Source of the DNA: Dichomitus squalens LYAD-421 SS1
Taxonomy: Eukaryota; Basidiomycota; Agaricomycetes; Polyporales; Polyporaceae
NCBI RefSeq assembly: GCF_000275845.1
Contig: NW_006766945.1
Coordinates: forward strand, 105,443-160,617
DNA length: 55,175 nt
Direction: 5' to 3'
Below are positions 23,846 through 33,942 of this stretch, one piece after another. The translations under genes were made by a program, and so were the position numbers. The number at the start of each line of letters is the position of its first letter. The first letter of the stretch is position 1. Under the pieces are notes generated by a model. That model saw nothing but the letters and a program-made list of their open reading frames with translations. It was not told the origin of the DNA and searched no databases.

Positions 23846-25094
23846 CTAGATGGAGAGCTTGTGTTCGAAGGTCTCGAGAGTGATGTCGCATTGCGCTGGG
23901 ATGTCGCAGAGCGTCTCGTCCGCGGTCATGCTGGTGACGGTTGAAGAGGAGATGGAGCAATCGAGGCGAAGCGTTTCTGGGGAGGTATGGCATACGATTT
24001 GGTCGGAGATACGTTGGGAGCGCTCTGCAAGAGCGAGTGGCCTGCAAGAAGAGGGGCAGAGGGTGCGGAATCGAATCGAAGTGTCGCATGAATCATTGGG
24101 CTGGTAGTCGATGGATGTCAGCGATTGCTCAAATGGGCATCCGGATTCGAGGACGAACCTGCAACATATACTGCAAGTACATCTGTAATCCAATGAACAT
24201 CCCCTTAGAAAGGGCAGAAAGGATGACACAGGAGAGGCGGAGAAGGCACAAGAGTCCGGGGACCACCACATAGATGGCGCAGCGCAAGAGGATAGGTGTA
24301 ACTGAAGGAGTGACGAGGCACGCGAGACGGAAACTGGTAGATAGGATGTAGACAAACGCCAGAGATAGAATACGAGAGGCGAGACAGACGATGGGGCCGG
24401 TGATATGGCAGAGGATGATCCTGAGAGGCGTTGCCAGAGTAATCCAAGTGAGACGTACAACATGAAGGGCGGTGGGTGTAGCGAGGACTAGGACCCGGGC
24501 GGATACACGAAGTGAGACAGACGAGAGGAGACGGAGAGGTCGGATGCAAGACAAGAGAAGAGTAAGGAAGAGTGTGATGATGCGGCGACCACACAAGAGG
24601 ATAGAGGCGGCGATGAGAGAAACCGAACGGTCAACCAGACGGGTGAGGAAGTCCTTGATAGAGATGGCAGTGAGATGTCGGACGGCGAGAACCTTCACAT
24701 ATGCTGCTTTGGAGGAGGCGAGGACTGAGACGTAGGTAGCTTGTGCGCGTACACGGGCGATGGCCAGAGCGGTAGTTGCGCGATCGATGGCGAGATGTGC
24801 TGTGATCCGAATTAGGCAATACGCAAGGTTGGCGAAGACCGACAGATGGCGAATAGTGTGTAGTATAGTATGTGTCGTGGCGTATCTAGCGGATTGGGAG
24901 GCGAAGAGGGCTAGATGGAAGATGAGAGGGCCTATGAAGACGATCACGACGGCGGAGAGGGTGAGGAGGAATGTGCAGGTGATAAACAGAAGGGGAAGAT
25001 GAGCTGGAAACCTGGCCTGCCAGCAGGCGAGGTATACAAGCTGAGAGTAGGTGGCGGATATGAGACCGGCGAGGAGGAGGTATGCGGTGAGCAT
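23846..25094 (-). CDS. Multi-pass membrane protein of unknown function
   Basis: Exon 1 (24159-25094) encodes 312 residues that are almost wholly hydrophobic or basic-hydrophobic, with many predicted membrane segments (for example LTAYLLLAGLISA, LPLLFITCTFLLTLSAVVIV, LLCLLRLSCVILSAL). A 58-nt intron (24101-24158, GTTCGT...ACCAG) joins to exon 2 (23846-24100) with a polar, Cys-containing tail ending HKLSI, total 396 codons. The frame could start further upstream only at non-ATG codons, so I chose the first ATG at 25094, about 110 nt downstream of a TATA-like motif. Leu, Ile and Ala dominate and no family motif is visible. It may be lineage-specific. Confidence 0.65.
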
Positions 25095-25958
25095 GATGGC
25101 GATGTCGACGCTGGTAGTGTTCGAGCGATGGAGGACGCGGAGGCTCACAGAGACTCTGGGGATGAACACGATTTCTGGGGGGAGAGCGTGTGGTGTCAGT
25201 GTCCTTATATACTATCGGGAGGTGGGGGTATATATACCACTGCAGGTGAAGAGGACGCGAGTGCGTCGATCGCGACGCGTTTGTTGACTCGCCTCACGTG
25301 AGCGCTTGTGCCCTTGACTATTCGGCTTGAACCTACTGCCAGTACTGTCCTGCCTCTCACTGAACAAGTTCAAGGTCTAATCTGAGATCCTCGGATAACT
25401 GCATATAGTCAGCAAAGTGCTTCAAACGAAATCAACAGGAATCTAGACGGTGGCATGAGCCTCATGAGCTGTACTGTCGCCGCCAAGTCGTGGCGGAGTC
25501 GATTTGGGCAGTGAACGCTCCAACCAGTCGGACTCTATATCTTCACAGTCTCTATCTTCGTCGGAGAGCCTCCATTTCGTAGTGAGGACGGGTTCCAGTC
25601 GAGGGAACCCCTTGGTCCTATGGGAGACTCGACTGCTTCAAGGGTAGGTAAGCTCACAAGAATTCTCTGGCGGACCATTACTCTAGCTTCACTCAAAGCC
25701 TAGGTGCACGAGCTTCCTTGAAGATACGGGTGTGCTGGGGCGATATGTATCAGTGGCACAGAAGGAAGCGTGAGCAATCATGGTGGGCGTCGATGGAAGG
25801 ACCCAGCTCCGAGCCGGCCCGCTGGTCCATGGGCGTCTTTCCGAGTCTCGAGATCTCGATCACAAAATTCATGTGGGCGCCCGTTAACCTCTCAACACAA
25901 GTCGAAGCTGCCTTTCTTTGCACTATCTTCGCCAGTCTACTGTACATACCTTCCGCCC
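25095..25958. other. Divergent intergenic region
   Basis: This lies between the membrane protein gene (-) and UTP7 (+) and holds both promoters. Short open frames near 25718 overlap the UTP7 start in another frame and look like shadows. Otherwise I see nothing distinctive. Confidence 0.45.
25203..25236 (-). promoter_or_regulatory. TATA-like motifs upstream of the membrane protein gene
   Basis: On the minus strand two TATA-like motifs (TATATATACC near 25230 and TATATAAGG near 25205) lie 110-140 nt ahead of the ATG at 25094. The position suits a core promoter. No transcript data support it here. Confidence 0.4.
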
Positions 25959-28060
25959 ATGGATTCTCTCATTGCCAAGGCAGACGCCATAAGGCCCTTG
26001 TCAAAAAGGCGGAGGACAGACAATCAACATGCCCGTCCGAAACCTGGCCCATCCAAGAAGACTACCGCCGACGACCCCACTGCTGCTTCTGTCTCCCAAC
26101 ACACTGCCCTTCCCCGCTCACTACGACCCTCGTCTCCTCCACCAGAAGAAGCGAAAAAGTACTCTCATATACACAACAAGAAGCTCAGGACGGACCTCGC
26201 CCGACAATCCGCCCAGAATGCGCGTTCCAAGCGGCTAGTCAAGGACGCAGAGCTCCTCCTTACCGAGGAGGCCGGTCTCATGGAGGTCGACGGAGACCTC
26301 GAGAAGACTTGGAGGGTTGGCCAGGATGAAATTGCTGCTGCCGCAGGTCAGCAGGCTGCACAAGGCAGGCAGGAGTGGAAATTGGACGGAGGTCCCTATC
26401 GCGTACGGTACACCAAGAACGGAAGGTCCGTCCTCTTCTCTGTTTTCGCCCCTTCCCACTCAAACCCCAGTATAGACACATAGCTATAGTTGGTAAAACC
26501 GGCCATGTCGCTACCTTTGACTGGCAAGCAGGCACGATGCACGCCGAGCTGCAGCTGCGAGAAACATGTCGAGACATCACGTTCGTGCTCTTCCCCATCG
26601 CCATTTGAATGTACCGTGACCCATGACATAGGTTCCTGCAGGACCACTCCCACTTTGCGGTAGCCCAGAACAAGTATGTCTTCATTTACGACCGCGACGG
26701 CGTCGAGCTCCACAAGCTCAAGTCGCACATCGAGCCTACGCGACTCGAGTTCTTGCCCTACCACTGGCTTCTGGTCTCTGTGGTGCGTACATCCTATCTT
26801 CTCACCTAATTACTGGTATGGACCTCTTGTAGGGTAACGCTGGGTATCTCAAATACCAAGATACCTCGACAGGACAGCTCGTCGTAGAGCACCGGACCAA
26901 GCTCGGAGCGTGTCACACAATGTGCCAGAACCCCCACAACGCCGTCATTCATCTAGGACATCAAAATGGGACCGTGACGCTATGGACCCCGAACCTTCCT
27001 CACCCCGCCGTTCGCCTTCTCGCGCATCTCGGGCCAGTCGCGAGCGTGTCCGTGGATCCCAGTAGTGCTGGGAGATACATGGCTACTGCCGGGCAAGACG
27101 GTACGGTGAAGGTGTGGGATTGCCGAAATTGGAAGGGTGCGATCAGGACATGGAACGCGAGGGGGGGCAACGCGGTTATAGACTGGAGTCAGAAAGGCGC
27201 ACTGGGCGTAGCCACAGGCGGCAGCGTAAACGTATGCACCTCTGTCTCCGAGTCTATCTGTCGAATGCCGCTCATCGCACGACGTCCCTCTAGGTTTACA
27301 CTAAGCCCGCCATCCAGACACCCTTCGCACCGGTGGTGGCACCGCCATTGTACCTCACTCACCCCGTCCCACACCGCCCTCTGTCGTCTCTGAGGTTCTG
27401 CCCGTTTCAAGACATCCTGACGATCGGCCACTCCAAGGGAGTGTCGGGTATACTCGTGCCTGGCGTGGGCGAGCCTAACTTCGACAGCTCGGAAGCGGAT
27501 CCGTTCGAGAATAAGAAGGCGCGCCGCGAGCGCGAGGTCAAGAGCCTCCTCGACAAGATCCAGCCTGACGCCATCGTGCTCGATCCCGACTTCATCGGGT
27601 CGTTGGCGCCGCCGCCGAAGCTCAGCACAGCAGTCGACGGGCAGCATGATATCCCGTACGCTAGGTTGCCGAGACACGAGCGGCTCAAGGTGTCGGGCAA
27701 GGCGGACGAGACTGAGGACGGTGACGAGGACGACACGTCGGATGGACAGGGCGGAGAGGGAGATGGGCAGGCGAGGAAGGGCGCAAGTAAGGCAGAGAAA
27801 GAGAAGAAGAAGATGAGGGGGAAGAACAAGACCTTGAAGAGGTTCTTGCGCAAGCAGCGCAAGAACGTCATCGACCCTCGAGCAGTAAGTCCCAGTATCA
27901 TCGGTTGGGTGGACCTCATGTTGATTGTGCGGTGCAGGTCGCGGTGCGGGCGAAGCTGGAGAAGGAGAGGGAAGAGCGGCGGAAAGCCAAGGCCATTGCG
28001 AGCGGGGCAGAACAGCCCCGCAAGCCTTCTGCGTTGGACCGATTCAAGCGGTCCAGTTAA
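25959..28060 (+). CDS. UTP7: U3 snoRNP / SSU processome protein Utp7 (WDR46/BING4)
   Basis: Utp7 is a WD40 protein of the 90S pre-ribosome in the nucleolus. Six exons (25959-26425, 26476-26580, 26632-26782, 26833-27231, 27294-27884, 27938-28060) join to 611 codons. The basic N-terminus contains [20 protein letters not shown]. The propeller includes [52 protein letters not shown] and [18 protein letters not shown]. The BING4 C-terminal region has [29 protein letters not shown] and a Lys-rich tail ending [11 protein letters not shown]. Domain order and length match the family, and no lesion is visible. Confidence 0.95.
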
Positions 28061-28519
28061 GTCACTTCGTTGTCGACTTAGACCTGCTGTACCGACGTAT
28101 CACTTTATACTCGGACCTATCCTCATTCTCCGTGCTATCGACAGCGTCAACTCAGTCTGTGATCATCGCACCTCATGTAAGGTAAGAGCTGCCTAAGCTG
28201 CTATCTCGAACGTCGGCCATGCGAAACACCAAGAGGTAACATGCAAAATCGGCCTAAGCGGCGTCAGCGCTCATGAACGCAGCACACATGCATGCAATCA
28301 CTATAGGTGGTGTCTCTAAGTATATTTCTCCGGCCCATTAACCGCGATAGATACATCATTGCCACTAGGTGGAGCAACACCGGAAGTGTAGAATAACTTT
28401 CGTGATTCGTCAATGGTCGTACGTAGTAACGTAACTGATCGCGCTGTGGCACTGTGGCACCAGGCGGCCCTTGCTCGTTCTCGATTACCCAGTTCGACCC
28501 TTCGGAACTCCGTGAGATA
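28061..28519. other. Convergent intergenic region
   Basis: UTP7 (+) and the methyltransferase (-) end towards each other here. I see no gene or repeat. Confidence 0.5.
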
Positions 28520-30399
28520 TCAACTGAATTGCTCACTCAATAGGGCTGGAGGCAGGGTGTCAGCGGGTTGTGAAAGGGTAGGGGCTGGAGTGACATACTG
28601 AATCTCACGCGTGGGGTGCACGTGAATCGAGGTGTGGCTGGGCACACCGAGGATCCGCGGGTAGGCGTTCAGGTTCTTGTGCAACGTGATCTGGAAGACG
28701 GCCGCGGTGCCTTGGCTGTATGGAAAAAAGAGAGCGGCTGGGTGGGTGGTCTGCTGGCGGCAGAATAATGGAGATACATACCGAGAGGCAATGGTTGAGT
28801 ACGCAAGGAAGAAGACCCAGATGCGGTACCACCGCTCGCCGTAGACTTCGATCACCCTGTCTTTGTTGCTGACCCAGTTCCTGTACCAGCGCCAGATGGT
28901 CGCCGAGTAGTGCACGCCGAGGACGTCGATGTTCTTGACCTCGAAGCCGGCAGCCTCGACCTGTTTGACAACCCAGCCGAGGGAGCACGAGGCGTCGGCG
29001 CCGGGGAAGATGTACTTGTTCATGAAGAGGCCCCAGATGAGGTCCTCGTACTGCCAGGACGGACGGAGGCCGGCGACTTGGAGGACGAAGATGCCGTCGT
29101 CGTCCAGCAGGTCGTACATCTGGCGGAGGAACGCGCCGTAGCGGCGGATACCCACATGCTCGGCCATCTCGAGCGAGACAATCTTGGTGTACGCAGCGCG
29201 GCCGCCGGGGATGTCGCGGTAGTCGAGGCAGAGGATGCGCGCGCGGGACGGGTCGCCGCCGTTGTCTGCGATACGCTTGTTGCCGAACTTGGTCTGGTTC
29301 TTGCCGAGGGTGATGCCGGTGACTTCGCAGCCGTAGTTCTTGTGCGCGAAAGCTGCAAGGGTGCCCCAGCCGCAGCCGACATCGAGAAGACGGTCGGTGG
29401 GTTGCAGGTCCAGCTGCCGACCGGAAGAGAGAAGCGAGAGAAGGTTGCTGTTAGCGAGCGCTCACACGTGGAGGGACGATCGACGGGAGCAACATAGGTG
29501 GGAGGGGATGCAATGGTAAGCGTAGAGCAGCGGACCTTTTCACAAACGAGAGTGAGCTTGTTGTCCTGGAGCTGCTCGAGGGACTCCTCGGTCGTAATGT
29601 CACGAACGACACCAGAAGTGTAGATCATGCGAGGACCCAGGAACCTGAGCAATTAACGTCAGCTCTCGGTGGAGTAGCCAAGCGAGGGACAAACCATTCG
29701 TAGAAGTCATCACCTCCTGCAAGGAAAAGTAAGAGACGCAAGATGACGCGTAAAAACGCGTGACGTACGGTCGTAGTGGTCGCGAACCTGCTCCTCATCC
29801 TGAGACTTGGTGTGCAGGATGACCTCGGGAAGCATCTGAGTAAGGACGTATTTGAAGAGCTCAGGAGTGAAGACCATCTTGGCCCAGTCGTGGCGAGCCT
29901 CGAGGATATCCAGAACATCACCTGAAAAGAGAAGGGATGCGATGGATGAGTATCCATCTGCAGAGAAAGAGGAGAGGCGAATGGGGGACTGACCGTTGAA
30001 CTCAACCTTGTCGTCGAAGAACGCGTCGTGGAAGACCTGCATGGGAATCTTCTCCTTGCCAAAGTACTTTGCCTTAAGCTCGGGATCCTTGATGGTGATG
30101 TACTCCTCAATGTTACGCCCTGGGAGTTGAACCTTTTGATTGATGCGGGGACCATAGGTACTCATGACAGTCCAATAGGCGGCAGTGATTGGGATACCGA
30201 GTAAGAGGACGAGGAAAACGTAGGTCTTGAAGCCCCCATAGCAAAGAACGGGGAGAGTCCGCTTGACAAGCCATGGAACGCCGAGGACTAGGGCGGCGAG
30301 CTGGGCGTTGGAGAAGTAGCCATTGCCCTCTGCGAGACCGATGAGGGGGGCGTTCTTGATGGCGGGGGTGTCGGTGACTTTGACCGAGTAGGACGACAT
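28520..30399 (-). CDS. Sphingolipid C9-methyltransferase
   Basis: The enzyme transfers a methyl group from SAM to C9 of the sphingoid base of fungal glucosylceramide at the ER. Six exons (29994-30399, 29769-29921, 29695-29716, 29536-29644, 28782-29413, 28520-28715) join to 505 codons. Two membrane segments lie near the N-terminus (AALVLGVPWLVKRTLPVLCY and FLVLLLGIPITAAYW), as in fungal members. The catalytic domain, related to cyclopropane-fatty-acid synthase, has FYEWFLGPRMIYTSGV, the SAM loop LLDVGCGWGTLAAFA, TLGKNQ, CLDYRDIP, SLEMAEHVG and FPGADASCSLGWVV. Exon 3 is only 22 nt and the following intron is 122 nt, the longest in this gene. The ATG at 30399 is the one giving MSSYSVKVTD. It is divergent to YIF1. 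Confidence 0.95.
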
Positions 30400-30697
30400 G
30401 ATGCGTCGACACGGCCGTCTGGGAGAGAGAGACGAGGCTTGTGTCGTGGCACTGAAGCAAGAGCAGAACACCCGACTCGCGCTGGAAATATGTTCCAGCG
30501 CAGCGCGTCTATGCCGCGGCGACACGTGACCTCCACGTCCCTCACTGCGCACCCGACGCAAGGCTCAACGCCCTCGACGCACTTGCACTCGCCCTCGACG
30601 CACTTGCACTCGACTCTCGACACTCACTCGACGTCCATCGCCGTCGTCTGCTACTCGGCCTTGACACCATCCCCACGCATCCCTGCACGCCCCCGAG
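30400..30697. promoter_or_regulatory. Bidirectional promoter region of the methyltransferase gene and YIF1
   Basis: Only 298 bp separate the two start codons. Inside is a perfect 21-bp direct duplication of CCCTCGACGCACTTGCACTC(G) at 30571-30591 and 30592-30612. No TATA box is evident. Function of the duplication is unknown. Confidence 0.6.
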
Positions 30698-32021
30698 ATG
30701 TCCTACTACACCAACAACAGCAGTCCCCCGCCCCTCCAACACCCCGTCCCCACCCACCCGGCCTACATCCCGGAGCCCCCCTCCACCCCGATGTCTCCTC
30801 AGGGTTATCAGCGTTACACCAGCTCTCCTTCTGTCCCTGGCTACCCTCAGCCCATCCCAAATGCCGGTCACCCAGCCCATCTCTCTCCACCTTACGCCTC
30901 GGGCAACCAATACCAGCCTTCACCTCACCAGCCTCACCTCCAGGGTCAGATAGGTCCCGGCGCTCCGGTCGACTTCTCCGCTTGGGGTCTCGACAATGCA
31001 ACTGCCGCCTTCGGCATGCAGCTTGGTCAAAGTGCCGTGGCCGCAGGTCAGGAATATGTTCAGAAGAACGTCTGTCCCCTTTCGTCTCCCATTTCCACCT
31101 TCCACTGATGCTCTTGTAGCTCGGAGGTTTCATTCCCATATCCATGCTCAAGCACCATTTTAACGTCTCAAACTCTTACGTTATCCATAAGATTCGCCTC
31201 CTCCTCTTCCCGTGGAGACACAAGCCTTGGTCACGCCGAGTCCTACGCCTCGAAAACGGTCAGTCAGAATGGTCTCCACCCCGAGAAGATATCAACTCCC
31301 CTGATCTCTACATCCCTTGTGAGTCCTTCTGCACCTACCATGTACTGACCATTCCGATTCACCGTCTCGTCCTAGTAATGGCTCTTGTGACGTACATTCT
31401 TCTCGCCGCCCTCCATTCGGGCTTAAACGCCCGCTTCCACCCCGAGATTTTCGGAGTCACTGCCTCAAAAGCGCTTGCCGTTGTCCTACTCGACCTTGTA
31501 TTAGTCAAAGGCGGATGCTATCTCCTCAACATACCTGTGAGCCGCACCCAATGGCTCACTTTTGTGGTCATGTTGCTTAGTCCGTTCTAGGGCGGCCTCT
31601 CAAGTCAAGTGCTTGACCTCCTTGCCTATGGGGGCTATAAGTTCGTCGGGTACGTGCCACCTGCACCTGCACCTGAAATCAAGCTAACTTGAGGCCATTC
31701 ACGCAGTGTCATCGTTACGCTGATAGCTGACCTACTTGGCTTTGGGCGCACCCTCTACCTCTTCGTCTTCATTTACACATTCCTTTCCACCGCGTTCTTC
31801 CTGGTGAGTCCCAAGTCGTCCCACTGCTATCCCAGCGCGTTCAGATGAGCTGATTGGTTCGACGTCTCCCACAGCTTCGCTCCCTCCGGTCGATGGTATT
31901 GCCAGACGCATCCGCAACGGCGGCAGCCGTGAACCCTTCTCAACGCTCAAGACGAATCACCTTCCTGTTCCTCGTCGCGGTGAGCCAGGTCCTCTATATG
32001 GGTATCCTAGTGAGAGTATAA
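30698..32021 (+). CDS. YIF1: Protein transport protein Yif1
   Basis: Yif1 partners with Yip1 in ER-to-Golgi vesicle traffic. Six exons (30698-31069, 31120-31318, 31376-31536, 31591-31649, 31707-31803, 31875-32021) join to 344 codons. A Pro/Tyr/Gln-rich cytosolic N-terminus leads to WGLDNATAAFGMQLGQSAV. The conserved core follows with LGGFIPISMLKHHFNVSNSY and KIRLLLFPWRHKPWSR, then the membrane part with LMALVTYILLAALHSGL, FGVTASKALAVVLLDLVLVK and LLAYGGYKFVGVI, ending FLFLVAVSQVLYMGILVRV. Order and length are those of fungal Yif1. All splice sites are GT-AG. Confidence 0.95.
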
Positions 32022-32321
32022 TACCCGTGATGTTGTCCCATTACGAGCTGTCGGACGAGTGGCCTTGGCACTGCAATGAACGCGGAGCATTCGGACAACA
32101 TACGAATGTCTTTCTTGCGAGATGTGGAGAGACATCGGTTGGAATCAATGCGGAATCAATACACTGCCTACAGGCCAGGAGTCGCAAAACGTGGTCCAGT
32201 GAAGGTATGTGAGAAAGAGGGTCGTTGTAAGGAATGATAGGGCTACAACACGGAATGAGAGATACAGGCGTGGGATGTATGTGGTTGCCATATTTTGGAT
32301 CGGGCGACACGAGGGAGGGCG
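32022..32321. other. Convergent intergenic spacer
   Basis: This spacer lies between the YIF1 stop and the end of the small minus-strand gene. I see nothing distinctive. Confidence 0.5.
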
Positions 32322-32934
32322 CTACCCTATGCGGATCGTCCCGAGCTTCCAGCTGGCCTTCCGGTAACGGGCTCTCGGTGACTCTGGGACGGCGACGTGG
32401 TCTCGACCGTCGATGTCCGGCTGGGGACCCAAGTCAGTACCAGTCTCCTCTTCTGCTAGTTCTCCACGCGCGCTTTGCCGCTTGACCATGTCGCTTGTAT
32501 CCGCATAGAATTCGACCAACTCGTCCACGGCTGACATGTCGCTGTGGAGTTAGAACGTTAGTAGAGTCATGTCCTGGCACTATCGATCCAGGGCAAACGA
32601 ACAAGTGCTTGAGAGAGTCATCGCCGAACGAGTCCGGACTCGTTATCTCCGTGGGGTCGCTGAAGAGATATGGGGCTGTGGAGTGCGAACTCGGTGTGGC
32701 CTCGCACTCGGGGCTCACGAACTGGGGCGGAGACGAGAACACGGCCTCGTTCGTCTCGTGGCGTTATAATTTCTTGCATTCTACTCGCCACTTGACCTCG
32801 TCACGGCAGACGAGGCAATCGATGACTATTGGACAAATGTCAGCCCCTACTTTCTTCACGGACAACATGACGGAATCTGTATACTCCCCGGATCGTTTGT
32901 GAGTGTATGATCGTCTATCTGCGCTCCGTACCAT
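32322..32934 (-). CDS. Small three-exon gene, hypothetical protein
   Basis: No single frame here is long, but three segments join cleanly: 32785-32934 (50 codons from ATG), 32603-32721 and 32322-32541. Introns of 63 nt (GTAGAA...CCCCAG) and 61 nt (GTTCGT...CCACAG, with a CTAAC branch-point-like motif) preserve the frame, giving about 162 codons. The product starts MVRSADRRSYTHKRSGEY, has a CLVC motif in exon 1, a Ser/Thr/Pro-rich acidic middle (PTEITSPDSFGDD) and an acidic SAVDELVEFYADTSDMVKRQ segment. I do not recognise a family. Composition and intron quality support a real gene, but there is no independent evidence. Confidence 0.45.
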
Positions 32935-33220
32935 ATTTGCTCATGGAATGCTCGCACCGGGGATCCACATGACGTCTCCATGGTCGGAATATTGCTCGCA
33001 GTCAGATTGCGACGGCCTCAAGGAATTGGGTTTCGGTCATCGCAGGACCTTCGTAATCTTTCGCGGTATATATCGGCTGTCACACAACGACTGGGGGCTT
33101 GAAGAAAGTATGCATGACACAAGACCTTTCACCATGTTGCTTCTCGGTATTGCGGTGGTAATCGCAATTGTCACCAACCGCCCTTTGGAAGAGTCCTACC
33201 ACCGAATAGTACACTTCTAA

Positions 33221-33840
33221 ATGTCCCCTCTAGCCGCTGTGGTCGCGGGGGCCGCAAAGTCCTCTAGCCCGCAGTCTACCCAAGAGGAAGAATTCATTGA
33301 GACGGCGCACAATGTGACCTAGTACAAGCGGTTCAAGAAGAGCACCGCGCCCAGCATCTTCGACAGTGCAGGTGCCTTCTACACATTCATCTACCCTAGG
33401 GCCGAGACACCGAACCGGAAACTGATTGTGCGTGCATGCGCAGAATCGGGATAGAAATAAGAAGGTCATGGCGTGCCTGTTGATGGGGACATCAAAATCT
33501 TCCTGTTGGGCGACCTGGGCACCGCCAACTCCCAGCTGCTCAAGTTCGTCGAGAACGTCGCCGCAATCGCCGTCCATATTCCCAGCAAGAAATTCAGTGC
33601 GGTCGGTCTCACAGTGTCTGTCCAGCGCTCCTCTGTCTCGGATCATCCTTCTCCTCTGCCCCGTTCAGCACTGTTTCTGATGCAGTGTCAGCAGCATGAT
33701 TTCTACCTGGAAGAAGGTGCAATGGTCTTCGTGGACACGGGCGTCGATTGTGTGAATGAGCTTGACATGATGCGTGGGGAGGACCGCAGCGCGATTCACG
33801 AGACGACTCATGGAGCAGCAGGACCACTCACTGTGTTCAT
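33221..33840 (+). pseudogene. Broken fragment of the replicative helicase subunit MCM5
   Basis: Segments in sequence order match MCM5: TQEEEFIETA, then after an in-frame TAG (33320-33322) YKRFKKSTAPSIF, then GDIKIFLLGDLGTANSQLLK with FVENVAAIAVHI, SAVGLTVSVQR, and FYLEEGAMVFVDTGVDCVNE with RGEDRSAIHE. These are the AAA+ core around Walker A and B of an MCM. Walker A, normally GDPGTAKSQ, reads GDLGTANSQ, so the essential Lys is lost. Walker B, normally CIDEFDKM, reads CVNELDMM, with the Asp replaced. The N-terminal half and C-terminus of MCM5 are absent. Gene-like spacing between segments suggests a genomic duplicate rather than a processed copy. Confidence 0.75.
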
Positions 33841-33942
33841 ACCTTTCCCCGGGAGCGGACATTGAAGCACAACAAGTGTGCGGCGTACCACTTTCAATAT
33901 TATATTACTATACCACTCTAATGCCTATGCCACACCCAACCT

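Noticed and set aside
28910..29497. 195-codon plus-strand frame across the methyltransferase
   Set aside because: Antisense of conserved catalytic-domain codons; Ala/Val/Glu bias typical of reverse frames.
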